Assembly: GCF_014696435.1 (NCBI RefSeq)
Contig: NZ_JACJQG010000005.1
Coordinates: 62,001-126,000 of the forward strand
Reading direction: 5' to 3'
DNA from: Calothrix anomala FACHB-343
Lineage (GTDB): Bacteria; Cyanobacteriota; Cyanobacteriia; Cyanobacteriales; Nostocaceae
Length of the DNA: 64,000 bases
The position numbers and the translations under genes were made by a program. The notes below the pieces were generated by a model. It was not told the DNA's origin. It ran no database searches and was given only the letters and a program-made list of their open reading frames with translations. Positions 1 to 9,257 of this stretch are shown here, piece by piece. Every line of letters starts with the position of its first letter. Position 1 is the first letter of the stretch.

Positions 1-2558
1 GTGCGGCTGCCGAAGGAAAGTGTACCTAAAAGCTGTCCTTGGGTGATTAACGGGTAACTATAATAAGCTGTAATACCAATTGAGCGAATTAAGGCTGTTT
101 TGGGATCGGTAGATTCCTGCACGTTATCTACAGTAATCTGACATTTGGTTTGCGCTGTCGTTCCGCATACCGCCGTACCCACAGCTAGATATTCAATTTC
201 TTTGGCTAGTTCTGCGGAAATACCTGTAGATGAGGCGAGATGCATTACTTGAGAGTTATCTTCTATCAAGTAATTTAGATACATATCTAGCCCAATCTGT
301 TCAGCAAGTTTACGGAATAAGCTATCAACTAAAGCCACAGGATTTTGACTGGATAACAATTCGCTAGCCGTGTCAAATAGTAGTTTTAGCCGCTTATAAC
401 CTAAGGAAATGGCTTTTTCTACTTCTTTGATATTGCTAATATCTTGAAAAACTAATACACAGGTAGCCGGATAGCCATGCATTGCTGGTAAGGTATCGGC
501 GAAGATTAAGAGCGATCGCACGCCTTGATTTGTATGCCAATCTACCTCTAAGCCATCCAAACGTTCGCCACGAGCTACCCTAACTGCGGGGATTTGGTCG
601 TTTGCTAGGCGATCGCCATTGGCATCGGTGAAATAATAAAATTTATTGTAATCTTCTATTGCTATGCCTTTGGGAAATTCCCCTCCCGCCGCTTCATCGG
701 CAGCACGATTAGCAAAAGTTACCTTTGCTGTTCCCGGTTCAATAAATAAGAGTGGCTTGGGCATTAAGTTGAGGACATCTTCTAGCCATTTTTGCTGATT
801 GCGGAGCAATTCCTCAGCTTGCTTGCGTTCTGTAATATTTAAAAATACGCCGATACAACCTCTAGTTTTACCTTCCTCATCAAATAGCGGTGCTACATAT
901 TCCAGCAGTTTGACGATGTTGCCATTATCTTGCACAACATCTACTTCAAAATCCATAACTTCCACACCATGCGCCGCAGCATACTGCATGGGGAGTTCTT
1001 CTCCAGATATTTCTCTACCTTCACGGTAGACTTTAAAATTCGGTTTCTCTTGAATTGGCGCGCTTAGGGAAGCATTGTGATTCGGAGAAATTCCTAAATG
1101 TTTAGCAAAAGCAGGGTTAACACGGATTGTTTGACATTCGGGATCTTCTGCGATTCCAATCCCGACAGGAATAACATCAAGCAAAGTTTGTAACTCAGTA
1201 ACGCGCCGTTGTAAATCCTTGTTGAGTTGGATAATTTGCTGTTTTGCCTGTTGACGTTCGCTTAAGTTGATAATAAATGCTACTGACTCTTGGCGCTGTT
1301 CCCCTAATAATACGTAACCTACTAAAACCGGGATGCGGCTGCCATCTTTGCGGATATATTCTTTTTCATAAGGCGTACAAGCACCGTTAGCACTGGCTTG
1401 GGCTTCAGCGATTCCTTTCTCATCTAAATATAAGTATTCTGGGGGTGTGATTTCACTCCAACTAATTCTTCCTGCTAATAAATCTTCTCGCGTGTAGCCA
1501 ATTAAAGATAAAAATTCGTTATTAGCTTGTTGGATACCGCCATAGATATCACCAAACAAAATGCCGATTAAATTCGCATCTACAAGACTTCTGAGTTTGG
1601 CTTCATAGGCTTTGAGTTCATCTTGCACGCGATCGCGCTGTTTGCTGAGACGTTCGACTACACTGGTACTTTGCCATATAATCGTGGCAAAAATCACCAT
1701 AACGATAATCGCAAATAATGATATAGCAAACGCCGTATCATAACCACCGATTTTTTGACCGAGAACAATTAACCATCCTACAACAAACGGAACTGCGATC
1801 GCTGCTAATAATAATCTGCGAGACAACAAACCGCTATCGGTATTGCTAGTAATTATTCGCATTAATCCCTGGCTTGGATTTGTCCACATAATTCCTATAC
1901 ACAACACTATAAAAGTAATAGCTGTGTGTAACGCCATTGAAGTTGAATAAGGTTGTGCGCCATAGAGAGTACTTACGTGATAGGTATAACCAATTAAGGC
2001 TTGAATAGCAATTAAACCAGCAATTAGGGCGAGTATTTGGGAATACCAATAACTGCGGGAGGTTTTTTGAAACACTGCTAATTCTAAGGCTCTACCAACT
2101 AGCATAAAATCAAGTGCAGTGTTCAACCCCATGCGCCCTGGCTGCGCTGTCAATATAGGATGTGGGGAGTCGGGGAATAATAACTGATCAATGCCAAAAT
2201 TAGTCTGAAATACATATTGAATGACTGTCAATAACCCCAGAATCAATACTGCAATCGCCAAAAAACGAGAACCCCACAGATAACGACTATGATTTTTCCC
2301 AGAAGCACCTTTTTCTTTGTTGAGATTTTGAACTAACAAAAGTGACACCCCAGACAATATAAAACCCAAGGCTGAATTTGCCTTCATGGTTACTAAACCG
2401 CTAGAGCAGACACATTTGAGCCATTCAATCTCGAAAGCCCAGCCTATTAGTACAAATACACCAATGAAAATGGCGATCGCACTAGTGATTTGTACTATTA
2501 ACGCTTGTGTGGAGACGCGATCGAGAGCTGGCAAACGCTTGCGGTTTCTGTTTAACAT
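1..2558 (-). CDS. Membrane PAS/PAS/PAS/GAF sensor protein, C-terminus beyond window
   Basis: The minus strand from ATG 2558 stays open for about 852 codons and runs off the left edge, so the output domain (histidine kinase or cyclase would be usual) is not visible. Residues about 18-300 contain several hydrophobic segments, a MASE-like integral membrane sensor region. Then follow PAS 1 (about 320-440, starting LRSLVDANLIGILFGD), PAS 2 (about 453-580, TLLDVIPVGIGIAEDP, with a PAC-like end NITERKQAEE), PAS 3 (about 588-710, VLNLMPKPLLFIEPG) and a GAF domain (from about 720). It is probably a signal-transduction sensor in the plasma or thylakoid membrane. An in-frame TTG at 2591 is an alternative start; neither start has a strong ribosome binding site. 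No adjacent partner gene is visible on this side. Confidence 0.85.
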   Translation of the reverse strand, partial: MLNRNRKRLPALDRVSTQALIVQITSAIAIFIGVFVLIGWAFEIEWLKCVCSSGLVTMKANSALGFILSGVSLLLVQNLNKEKGASGKNHSRYLWGSRFLAIAVLILGLLTVIQYVFQTNFGIDQLLFPDSPHPILTAQPGRMGLNTALDFMLVGRALELAVFQKTSRSYWYSQILALIAGLIAIQALIGYTYHVSTLYGAQPYSTSMALHTAITFIVLCIGIMWTNPSQGLMRIITSNTDSGLLSRRLLLAAIAVPFVVGWLIVLGQKIGGYDTAFAISLFAIIVMVIFATIIWQSTSVVERLSKQRDRVQDELKAYEAKLRSLVDANLIGILFGDIYGGIQQANNEFLSLIGYTREDLLAGRISWSEITPPEYLYLDEKGIAEAQASANGACTPYEKEYIRKDGSRIPVLVGYVLLGEQRQESVAFIINLSERQQAKQQIIQLNKDLQRRVTELQTLLDVIPVGIGIAEDPECQTIRVNPAFAKHLGISPNHNASLSAPIQEKPNFKVYREGREISGEELPMQYAAAHGVEVMDFEVDVVQDNGNIVKLLEYVAPLFDEEGKTRGCIGVFLNITERKQAEELLRNQQKWLEDVLNLMPKPLLFIEPGTAKVTFANRAADEAAGGEFPKGIAIEDYNKFYYFTDANGDRLANDQIPAVRVARGERLDGLEVDWHTNQGVRSLLIFADTLPAMHGYPATCVLVFQDISNIKEVEKAISLGYKRLKLLFDTASELLSSQNPVALVDSLFRKLAEQIGLDMYLNYLIEDNSQVMHLASSTGISAELAKEIEYLAVGTAVCGTTAQTKCQITVDNVQESTDPKTALIRSIGITAYYSYPLITQGQLLGTLSFGSR

Positions 2559-2691
2559 CCAGGTTTTTGTAACCCCATCTAAACGTGCCAATCGTAATTT
2601 ATTTTGTGTGTGAGTCTAGTGGGTTATATTCTGGTACTTAATGATACCTACATTCAATTTATGATTTCATCTATCTATGTGCAGATTTTAT

Positions 2692-2783
2692 TGGGCATGG
2701 GGCATGGGGCATTGGGCATTGGGCATTGCTCAAAAGTCTAATAGAATTCTTCATTTTGAATTTTGAATTTTGAATTTTGAATT
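2692..2783 (-). repeat. Composite heptamer-repeat element, copy 1
   Basis: Read on the minus strand this spacer has an (ATTCAAA)n block, then a linker close to AGAATTCTATTTGACTTTTG, then a (CCCAATG / CCCCATG)n block. The same order and linker recur at 10135-10272 and 11750-11866, and in reduced form at 33643-33775. It fills most of the spacer between the sensor gene and the GH31 gene. Confidence 0.85.
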
Positions 2784-2823
2784 GATTTTGTCCTCCTTCC
2801 AAAAATCTATCTTGGTGTAGATG

Positions 2824-5187
2824 TTAAAATCTGAAAATATACGCGCTGCCATCATCAGTAAAGCGTTGTTCGCCAATACCAACGACTTCAACAATTACTT
2901 CTCTCTCTGGTGGTATCCAGTCCCCTACTCTAGGCACAATATCAACGACAATTTGATTTTCTTGCGTATATACCCTGATTTCTCTTAAAGAATAGTTTTG
3001 ATTTTGACTAGAATTACTAATACCATCATCTTCAAAAAATAAGTATTGATTGTCACCAGGCCAAATACGCCAACGCAGTAAATTTTGTGGCAATTCATCG
3101 ACATATTGCTGTACTGGTTGCATAGGGATAATCGCACCACCACGGACATAAAGTGGCATTTTTTCTAATGGTGCATGACTCAGAATATGGGTAGGGCCTG
3201 TGTATTGTTCTCCCGTCCACCAGTCATACCAAGTACCTGCGGGTAAATAGACAGCGCGGTACTCAACTCCAGGACGGTAAATTGGTGCAGCCATTAGGGA
3301 AGCTCCCAAAAATACCTGATCGTAAATTGTGTAGGTTTGGCGATCGCGCGGATAATGGTAAAATAAAGGTCTTAAAATCGGAGCGCCCGTTTGTGCCGCT
3401 TCCCAAAACAGATTGTATATATAAGGTAATAGCTGATAACGCAGGTTAATATATTCTCGACAGATATTTTCAGTGCGATCGCCAAATACCCAAGGTTCAT
3501 GACGCGCCGTAGACATCGCCGAATGTCCCCGCATCAAAGGGTAAAGCATTCCCACCTGCATCCACCGGGCAAATAATTCTGCCGTCGCGTTACCAGCAAA
3601 CCCGCCAATATCGCAACCCACAAACGCCACACCCGAAAGCCCCATATTACACAACATGGGTAGGGACATTTCCAAATGTTCCCACAAAGATTGATTATCC
3701 CCCATCCACACCGCAGACCAACGCTGTACCCCCGCATACCCCGAACGAGTCAACACAAAAGAGCGCTCCTGCTGCCGATGACGCTTTAACCCCTCAGCAG
3801 AAGCCTTAGCCATCATCAACCCATACAAATTATGCACCTCTGTATGAGTCACATCAATTTTGAATTTTGAATTTTGAATTTTGAATTGTTCATCCCCCTG
3901 TGGCGCATCCAAAGGAAACCATATCTTCTCCCCCCCATCCCCAAAGGGACGATTATCAATAGCGGGTTCATTCATATCATTCCAAATTCCCGCCACACCC
4001 ATATCGGTGAGACTTTTGTGCAAATCACCCCACCACTGACGCACATCAGAACGTAAAAAATCGGGAAAAACTGCCTTTTCCGGCCATACATAGCCGTGAA
4101 ATAACGCGCCATCAGCTTTACGCACAAAATAATCGTTCGCCAATCCTGTATCAAATACGTGATAATTAGCTTCCGGTTCATATTTCACACCCGGATCGAT
4201 AATTGTCACCGTCTTAAAACCAGCTTGTGCTAAATCGCCGATTAATTTAGCTGGTTCCGGGAAACGTTGCGGACTCCAGGTAAACACGCGATAACCCCGC
4301 ATATAATCAATATCTAAGTGGATGACATCACAGGGAATGCGACGCTGACGAAATTCTTGCGCCAGTTCCCGTACCACATCTTCTGATTCGTAACTCCAGC
4401 GACATTGATGATAACCTAACGCCCATTTTGGCGGTAGCGGCATTCTCCCAGTCAATTGCGTGTATATACGTAAAATATCTGCTGGTTCCGCGCCGTAGAT
4501 AATGTAATAATCTAGCTCTCCGCCTCGTGTTTCCATATTCCACACACCAGGCTGTGCTGCGCCAATATCAAATTGACTCCAAAAAGTTGTGTTAAAAAAG
4601 ATGCCATAACTCAACTCAGGGCGCAAAGCCATAAAAAAGGGAATGGCTTGGTACATTTCATCAGTCAATGCATCATAATCTAAAGCATCAACCGTCCAGT
4701 TAGTTTTAACTTGGCTGAGTTTATCTAAAAAACCTGTGCGTTCGCCAAAACCGTAAAAATGCTCATCAGCGTAGATTTTCTTCCAACCAGCAACCGCACC
4801 CTGACGCCAACCTATCCCCAAATCCACATCTTCCGCAAAGGGATGATTAGCGTTATCAAAGCAAACTAGGCGAGAATTTTGCTTTTGCACACACAAGCGA
4901 ATTTTTCCCGTAGTAATTTCTACCTCTGTTTCCCTATCCTCTACCGCAAAAGCTACCTTTTCCCATTCTGAATCATCCACCGTCACCGCCCAAGAACGCC
5001 GGGTGGTAAATTCCCCTGTCGGTGAAAACCTGACTCTGATTAAATTAGGGGAAAGTATAGTAACTTGTAACCGCGAGTTACCACAATCAAAATTAACAGT
5101 GCTATCGCTCCAATTTACAGCCTGTACGCTACCGATATGATTCCAAGGTTGGTTGGTTGTCGGTAATTTACCAAAATATTGCGGCAT
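2824..5187 (-). CDS. Glycoside hydrolase family 31 alpha-glucosidase
   Basis: This 787-residue protein has the full GH31 layout: an N-terminal beta-sandwich, the (beta/alpha)8 catalytic barrel from about residue 245, and a C-terminal sandwich. The nucleophile Asp lies in GIWNDMNEPA (about residue 401) and the acid/base Asp in WMGDNQSLWEH (about 495). It should hydrolyse alpha-linked glucosides (maltose, oligosaccharides or related glycans) in the cytoplasm, since no signal peptide is present. Residues about 433-444 (QFKIQNSKFKID) are encoded by an ATTCAAA heptamer array inserted in frame between the two catalytic motifs, probably in a surface loop. The ATG at 5187 has no clear Shine-Dalgarno sequence because a 110-bp heptamer array starts about 9 bp upstream. 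It lies downstream of, and on the same strand as, the kinase/regulator pair. Confidence 0.93.
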   Translation of the reverse strand: MPQYFGKLPTTNQPWNHIGSVQAVNWSDSTVNFDCGNSRLQVTILSPNLIRVRFSPTGEFTTRRSWAVTVDDSEWEKVAFAVEDRETEVEITTGKIRLCVQKQNSRLVCFDNANHPFAEDVDLGIGWRQGAVAGWKKIYADEHFYGFGERTGFLDKLSQVKTNWTVDALDYDALTDEMYQAIPFFMALRPELSYGIFFNTTFWSQFDIGAAQPGVWNMETRGGELDYYIIYGAEPADILRIYTQLTGRMPLPPKWALGYHQCRWSYESEDVVRELAQEFRQRRIPCDVIHLDIDYMRGYRVFTWSPQRFPEPAKLIGDLAQAGFKTVTIIDPGVKYEPEANYHVFDTGLANDYFVRKADGALFHGYVWPEKAVFPDFLRSDVRQWWGDLHKSLTDMGVAGIWNDMNEPAIDNRPFGDGGEKIWFPLDAPQGDEQFKIQNSKFKIDVTHTEVHNLYGLMMAKASAEGLKRHRQQERSFVLTRSGYAGVQRWSAVWMGDNQSLWEHLEMSLPMLCNMGLSGVAFVGCDIGGFAGNATAELFARWMQVGMLYPLMRGHSAMSTARHEPWVFGDRTENICREYINLRYQLLPYIYNLFWEAAQTGAPILRPLFYHYPRDRQTYTIYDQVFLGASLMAAPIYRPGVEYRAVYLPAGTWYDWWTGEQYTGPTHILSHAPLEKMPLYVRGGAIIPMQPVQQYVDELPQNLLRWRIWPGDNQYLFFEDDGISNSSQNQNYSLREIRVYTQENQIVVDIVPRVGDWIPPEREVIVEVVGIGEQRFTDDGSAYIFRF
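3855..3887 (-). repeat. ATTCAAA heptamer array inside the GH31 coding sequence
   Basis: Four to five consecutive copies of the heptamer ATTCAAA (minus strand) lie inside the GH31 frame. The reading frame stays open: three heptamers make 21 bp, giving a 7-residue peptide period rich in Phe, Lys, Ile, Gln, Asn and Ser. The same heptamer otherwise appears only between genes in this window. Confidence 0.9.
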
Positions 5188-5195
5188 GATAACTG

Positions 5196-5305
5196 ATGAC
5201 GGTTGACGGTTGACGGTTGACGGTTGACGGTTGACGGTTGACGGTTGACTGTTGACTATTGACTATTGACTATTGACTATTGACTATTGACTATTGACTA
5301 TTGAC
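5196..5305. repeat. 110-bp TTGACGG / TTGACTG / TTGACTA heptamer array
   Basis: The whole spacer between the response regulator stop and the GH31 start is a perfect period-7 array. It begins with a run of TTGACGG units, passes through TTGACTG, and ends in a run of TTGACTA units. The related CAACAGT arrays (same heptamer read on the other strand) recur at 8560, 12734, 16318, 31745 and 63119. Confidence 0.95.
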
Positions 5306-5311
5306 AATCCC

Positions 5312-5701
5312 TTAATTCAAGACTACACCTACAAGTTCCTGTAAATCTTCCTCCTTCCAGGGTTTGCGGATACAAGCATAAAGATTAGCTTGTTGTCTAG
5401 CACGCTCAATTGCGGTTTCGTCGGCTTGTCCTGTTAACATAACAGTAATCACTTCCGGGAAGCGTTGATGAACTTGAGTTAAAAACTCATCTCCTCTAAC
5501 ATTAGGCATCAACCAGTCAGAGACAATGATGAGAATTTTAATTCCTTCCTGTTCTAATTCATCAATCACAATCCAGGCTTCTTCTGCACTTTCGGCAACT
5601 TCATAAATATACTTATTGCCAAATAACCTTTTGAGTTGTTCCTTCAGTGCCTTTAAAATTGCAACTTCGTCATCTACACAGAGAATAGCAGCATCAGACA
5701 T
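5312..5701 (-). CDS. Single-domain response regulator (CheY-like receiver)
   Basis: The protein is 129 residues, just one receiver domain. The acidic pair is D10-D11, the phospho-acceptor is D62 in IVSDWLMP, the switch Thr is T90 in MLTGQ, and the conserved Lys is K113 in IRKPW. There is no DNA-binding or enzymatic output, so it probably acts by protein-protein contact or as a phosphorelay intermediate. It begins about 20 bp after the histidine kinase stop, with a good ribosome site (AAGGAAA) in front of ATG 5701, so the two are very likely co-transcribed and partners. Confidence 0.93.
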   Translation of the reverse strand: MSDAAILCVDDEVAILKALKEQLKRLFGNKYIYEVAESAEEAWIVIDELEQEGIKILIIVSDWLMPNVRGDEFLTQVHQRFPEVITVMLTGQADETAIERARQQANLYACIRKPWKEEDLQELVGVVLN

Positions 5702-5721
5702 AATAAATTTCCTTTACCTAT

Positions 5722-7362
5722 TTAAATAGACTCAATGGGCAAATACACAATAAATTGAGTATGCCCTGGTTTAGTATCTAATGTTATCCGTCCTTGATGT
5801 TTATCAATAATTCTGCGAGAAATATGTAATCCTAAACCACTTCCTTCACCAGCCGGTTTGGTGGTAAAAAAAGCATCAAAGATTTTTTGCTGTATGTCTT
5901 CGGGAATGCCAGATCCTGTATCTGTAATGCTTACCTGAATTTCCTGTGCTTGCTGACGGGTAGCGATAGTCAACGTTCCCCCTGATGGCATTGCTTGTAT
6001 AGCATTAAAAATTAAGTTTGTCCATACTTGAATTAGTTCGTCGGGGTAACCCCAAATGTCTGGTAAATCTTGATAATCACGAATTAATTTAATATTGCGT
6101 TTAAGTTGATTGTGATAAAGAGCGAGCGTAGTTTCTAAGCCTTCAGTTACTTTTAATAACTGTTTTTTCCCACTTTGATCGAAATGCGAATAGCTCTTGA
6201 GTGCAAACACAATTTTGGCGGAGCGATCTACTGCATTGCTAATCATCTGATTATTGATAAAGCAAGAAGTGAGATTATAGGCAAACTGTACAGTCCATTC
6301 TCTTTGCTCACCCTTTAATAGAGGCAACAAAAATTCTATATCTTCATTTATGCCCATATCCATCAAGAGGTCGGCAATATAACGGGCATTTTTAATATCA
6401 TTTTCTTGCAGTTTATTAGTGATTTTGCGTTTGAGTGACCTGTCTTTTTGATAGCCTCCCAATGGCATATTTGCCATTGTATGATTAATCATGTTAAACA
6501 GAATTTCTTGTTCGTTACTATTTAACCTCTGATGTAAAGAAGAAATTTCTGCAATAGCTTCTTGCATTGCTTGATTATTGTTACTTGCCGATGCTTTGAT
6601 AATCCCTAACGGATTATTAATTTCATGAGCTATGCCTGCAATTAGTTGTCCTAATGCTGCCATTTTTTCTTTTTGAATTAACTGATCTTGGGTTTGGTGT
6701 AGTTCTGTTAAAGCTGCCTTTAATTCTTGGTTTTTATTCCACAATCTCTGATTGAAACTATATGATAAAGCCCCAATGATAGCGGCTGATAATATTAAAG
6801 AAACTGTAGTACCAATATCTGCTATTTTTCTCGCCTCTACTTTCTGTTGTACATAATATTTTTCTAAAATAAAAACTTCAGCATATAATTCATCATATAT
6901 TTGATCGATACCATCAGCATCAACTTGGATTGCTTCTTTGACTTTACCTTCGTTGATTAGCTTTAAAACCCCATCAATTTGTGTTCTATAAAAGCGATGT
7001 AGGGCCAACAATTTTTTTAAATCATCTTTTCGATCAATTTGCCGTAGCTCATTTAATATGATGCTGGTAGTTTCTTTATTTTCCGCTAGTTCTTCTGTTA
7101 AATCTTCATCAAGTTTGCCTTTAGAAATACCCTCCCATTCTAAGGCATTGAGCCTGCTGACTTGCTCTTTGACACGAGTTAAAAGTAGTCTGGTGTTATT
7201 GCTCTGCTCTGCCATCTGATTAAGTGTATAAATTGCCCCGGCTGTGGCGATCGCAACTATAATAGACAGCAATAATATGGGCAATGTTGAATATTGAGAC
7301 TTGAGCTTGACTGGAGCCTGAGCTAACTGCGCTTTTAAGACTAGATAGAGGTGATTGAACAT
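5722..7362 (-). CDS. Membrane sensor histidine kinase
   Basis: With ATG 7362 the product is 546 residues. Two transmembrane helices (about 30-50 and 185-205) flank an alpha-helical sensory region of roughly 130 residues with no recognisable ligand domain. After a short coiled coil comes the H-box GQLIAGIAHEINNPLG (His about 244), then an unusually long helical stretch of about 130 residues before the next dimerisation-domain segment, then the N-box NLIFNAIQAM, G1 DTGSGIPE, F-box FDAFFTTKP and G2 GEGSGLGLHI. It should autophosphorylate and pass phosphate to the adjacent receiver protein. A TTG at 7392 would add ten residues; I prefer the ATG. Confidence 0.92.
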   Translation of the reverse strand: MFNHLYLVLKAQLAQAPVKLKSQYSTLPILLLSIIVAIATAGAIYTLNQMAEQSNNTRLLLTRVKEQVSRLNALEWEGISKGKLDEDLTEELAENKETTSIILNELRQIDRKDDLKKLLALHRFYRTQIDGVLKLINEGKVKEAIQVDADGIDQIYDELYAEVFILEKYYVQQKVEARKIADIGTTVSLILSAAIIGALSYSFNQRLWNKNQELKAALTELHQTQDQLIQKEKMAALGQLIAGIAHEINNPLGIIKASASNNNQAMQEAIAEISSLHQRLNSNEQEILFNMINHTMANMPLGGYQKDRSLKRKITNKLQENDIKNARYIADLLMDMGINEDIEFLLPLLKGEQREWTVQFAYNLTSCFINNQMISNAVDRSAKIVFALKSYSHFDQSGKKQLLKVTEGLETTLALYHNQLKRNIKLIRDYQDLPDIWGYPDELIQVWTNLIFNAIQAMPSGGTLTIATRQQAQEIQVSITDTGSGIPEDIQQKIFDAFFTTKPAGEGSGLGLHISRRIIDKHQGRITLDTKPGHTQFIVYLPIESI

Positions 7363-7990
7363 ACATACTAAATAATAGAGAGTACGAAGCAATGATTACG
7401 GCGATAACAATCAACAAATTTGTCAATAGTAGTCGAAATACTGACACTCAGGAAATAATAGCAACCTCTTTAGTAATTGTAATACAGAAAAAACACTAAA
7501 TTTAGGATTATTTTTCCCTATATATCGAAAAAATCACCAGGGTTTATTGGCATATATATTGCTAAAAATACCGATATTGATCGCGATCGCATCCATGAAA
7601 AATGAGACAATTCATGGCAATTTGCAAAAAGAATGCAACAGATGCTAGAGACATACCTGTGTCAACTTAACTCGAAACCCAGTTACCGTAAAGAAATTCA
7701 ATTCCTTGCTCATAGCAAAAGTCATCTACTGGGTTGGTGACATCTCCTACACTTCTGCTTCGCAGTAATCACAACTAATAAGATGAACCACTAAATATGC
7801 TCTAAATTTTTAGTCTACTTTGAGTATATTTGGACTTGGTTCCTAGTCATTAATTCCAAAGCAGGCGAGAAAGCTTACAGTTAAGGAATTTCTAGCTGAA
7901 GTTGACACCAATGCTCAAAACTTGCACCCCTACATAATTGCAATAGGCTTCAGTGGAGACAGCAAAATCTGCTTTTGTTGACTAAATATA

Positions 7991-8276
7991 CCAAACTGAG
8001 TCAGTGAAATAGCTTGTAACTTGCGGAAAACACCAAAATGAGTAAGTAAAATGGCTTATGACTTGCGAAAAACACCAAAATCAGTAGGTAAAATGGCATT
8101 TTTAGTCAGTGAAATAGCATTCGACTTGCGGAAAACACCAAAATGAGTAAGTAAAATGGCATTTTTAGTCAGTGAAATGGCATTCGACTTGCGGAAAACA
8201 CCAAAATGAGTAGGTAAAATGGCATTTTTAGTAAGCAGAATGCCATTTTGAGAAGGTGGAATGGTATTCCAAGAAA
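7991..8276. repeat. Degenerate 21-bp-period tandem array
   Basis: Three related 21-bp units alternate: AGTCAGTGAAATGGCATTCG (+A), CTTGCGGAAAACACCAAAAT (+G) and AGTAAGTAAAATGGCATTTT (+T). Higher-order copies start at 8012 and 8054 (42-bp step) and at 8118 and 8181 (63-bp step), so every step is a multiple of 21 and of 7. One forward frame reads like VSEMAFDLRKTPK and VSKMAFL repeats but is broken by TGA codons, so it is not an intact gene. Confidence 0.85.
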
Positions 8277-8566
8277 GCGATCGCGGATTTTGCTGACTAA
8301 TTTTAGTTTAAAAATCAAATTTAGATGAAGTTGTTGTAAATAACGTAACTCAACAAAATCACAGCCTTAACTCTGTACAAAAGATTGCTTTAAGCTACAC
8401 TTGAGCGTCTAGACACAGTACATGCGTTAAAAATAATACATATTTTTGCTCAAACACAGTCCTGAAAAAACTTGCTGAAGAATCAACCGTCAGTAAGGGC
8501 GGGTTGATTGAGAATTATCGTTGATCCGTGAGGATATTTGTGAACCCGCCCGTACAACAGTCAACA

Positions 8567-8734
8567 GTCAACATAAATTTTAATTCAGCTAATCGCGAGA
8601 AAAACTCACAACCAAACATGAAAATCTCTGTTAACAGTCAACACTCAACAGTCAACATAAATTTTAATTCAGCTAATCGCGAGAAAAACTCACAACCAAA
8701 CATGAAAATCTCTGTTAACAGTCAACACTCAACA
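8567..8734. repeat. 84-bp tandem duplication with heptamer ends
   Basis: Two identical or nearly identical 84-bp units start at 8567 and 8651 (84 = 12 x 7). Each runs from GTCAACATAAATTTTAATTC through ACCAAACATGAAAATCTCTG to a CAACAGT/CAACACT block. A diverged copy of the second half lies 49 kb away at 57340-57400. The open frame across it merely follows the duplication. Confidence 0.88.
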
Positions 8735-9257
8735 GTCAACAGTCAACGCTATAGTAATCTTTTTCTTTACCCAAACCTTGATTAATCACCTTGAAGCAGC
8801 TGTGTTTGCTTAAACCACAGGCAGTGATGCTCGTCTTAGGTTACTATTACTTTTTAGTAGAAAACTGTCAATTTGTCTCTATGGATACAATGAATATGAT
8901 ATTCTATTCAGCTTCATTAATATTTCAGAGAAGTAAATTCTCTGAAATTAGCTGTTCTGTGAGATGACAATGTGCAAATAATTAAGCAAATTTTAGCATA
9001 ATTATTTCTAATTACACTGAAAAATTATGCTAGTAGCGGCATCACATCCTTCAGGCATTTTTGTCACCAAAGGACTATATACTAGACTAGACTTTAGGCG
9101 ATTTGAGCCTTTTGTTAATTGTGATACCTTAGACTATTAATTTTTAGAGGAAATACTAGCTAAAAAACAGTTCTTAATGTTTAGTAAAAATTAGATCAAG
9201 TATCATCAAAAAACCGAAAACTTCATGTGGTGTGACAATCAAGAGAGGAGTGAAAAC

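Larger units (their letters stand above)
7363..9257. other. 1.9-kb non-coding, repeat-rich region
   Basis: I find no credible gene in this stretch between the divergent histidine kinase and squalene synthase-like genes. It holds the 21-bp-period array (7991-8276), an 84-bp tandem duplication (8567-8734), a copy of the dispersed motif AAGAATGCAACAGAT near 7630, and AT-rich sequence after 8786 that must include the promoter for the gene at 9258. Confidence 0.75.

Noticed and set aside
5196-5305. CRISPR or regulatory iteron array
   Set aside because: A pure heptamer tandem repeat with no spacers; the same heptamers occur at many unrelated places.
7991-8276. CRISPR array
   Set aside because: Units are degenerate and contiguous at 21-bp period; there are no unique spacers of constant length and no cas genes.
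8528-8785. 85-residue open frame on the plus strand
   Set aside because: It merely translates the 84-bp tandem duplication and heptamers (STVNINFNSANREK twice); no ribosome site and no protein-like composition.
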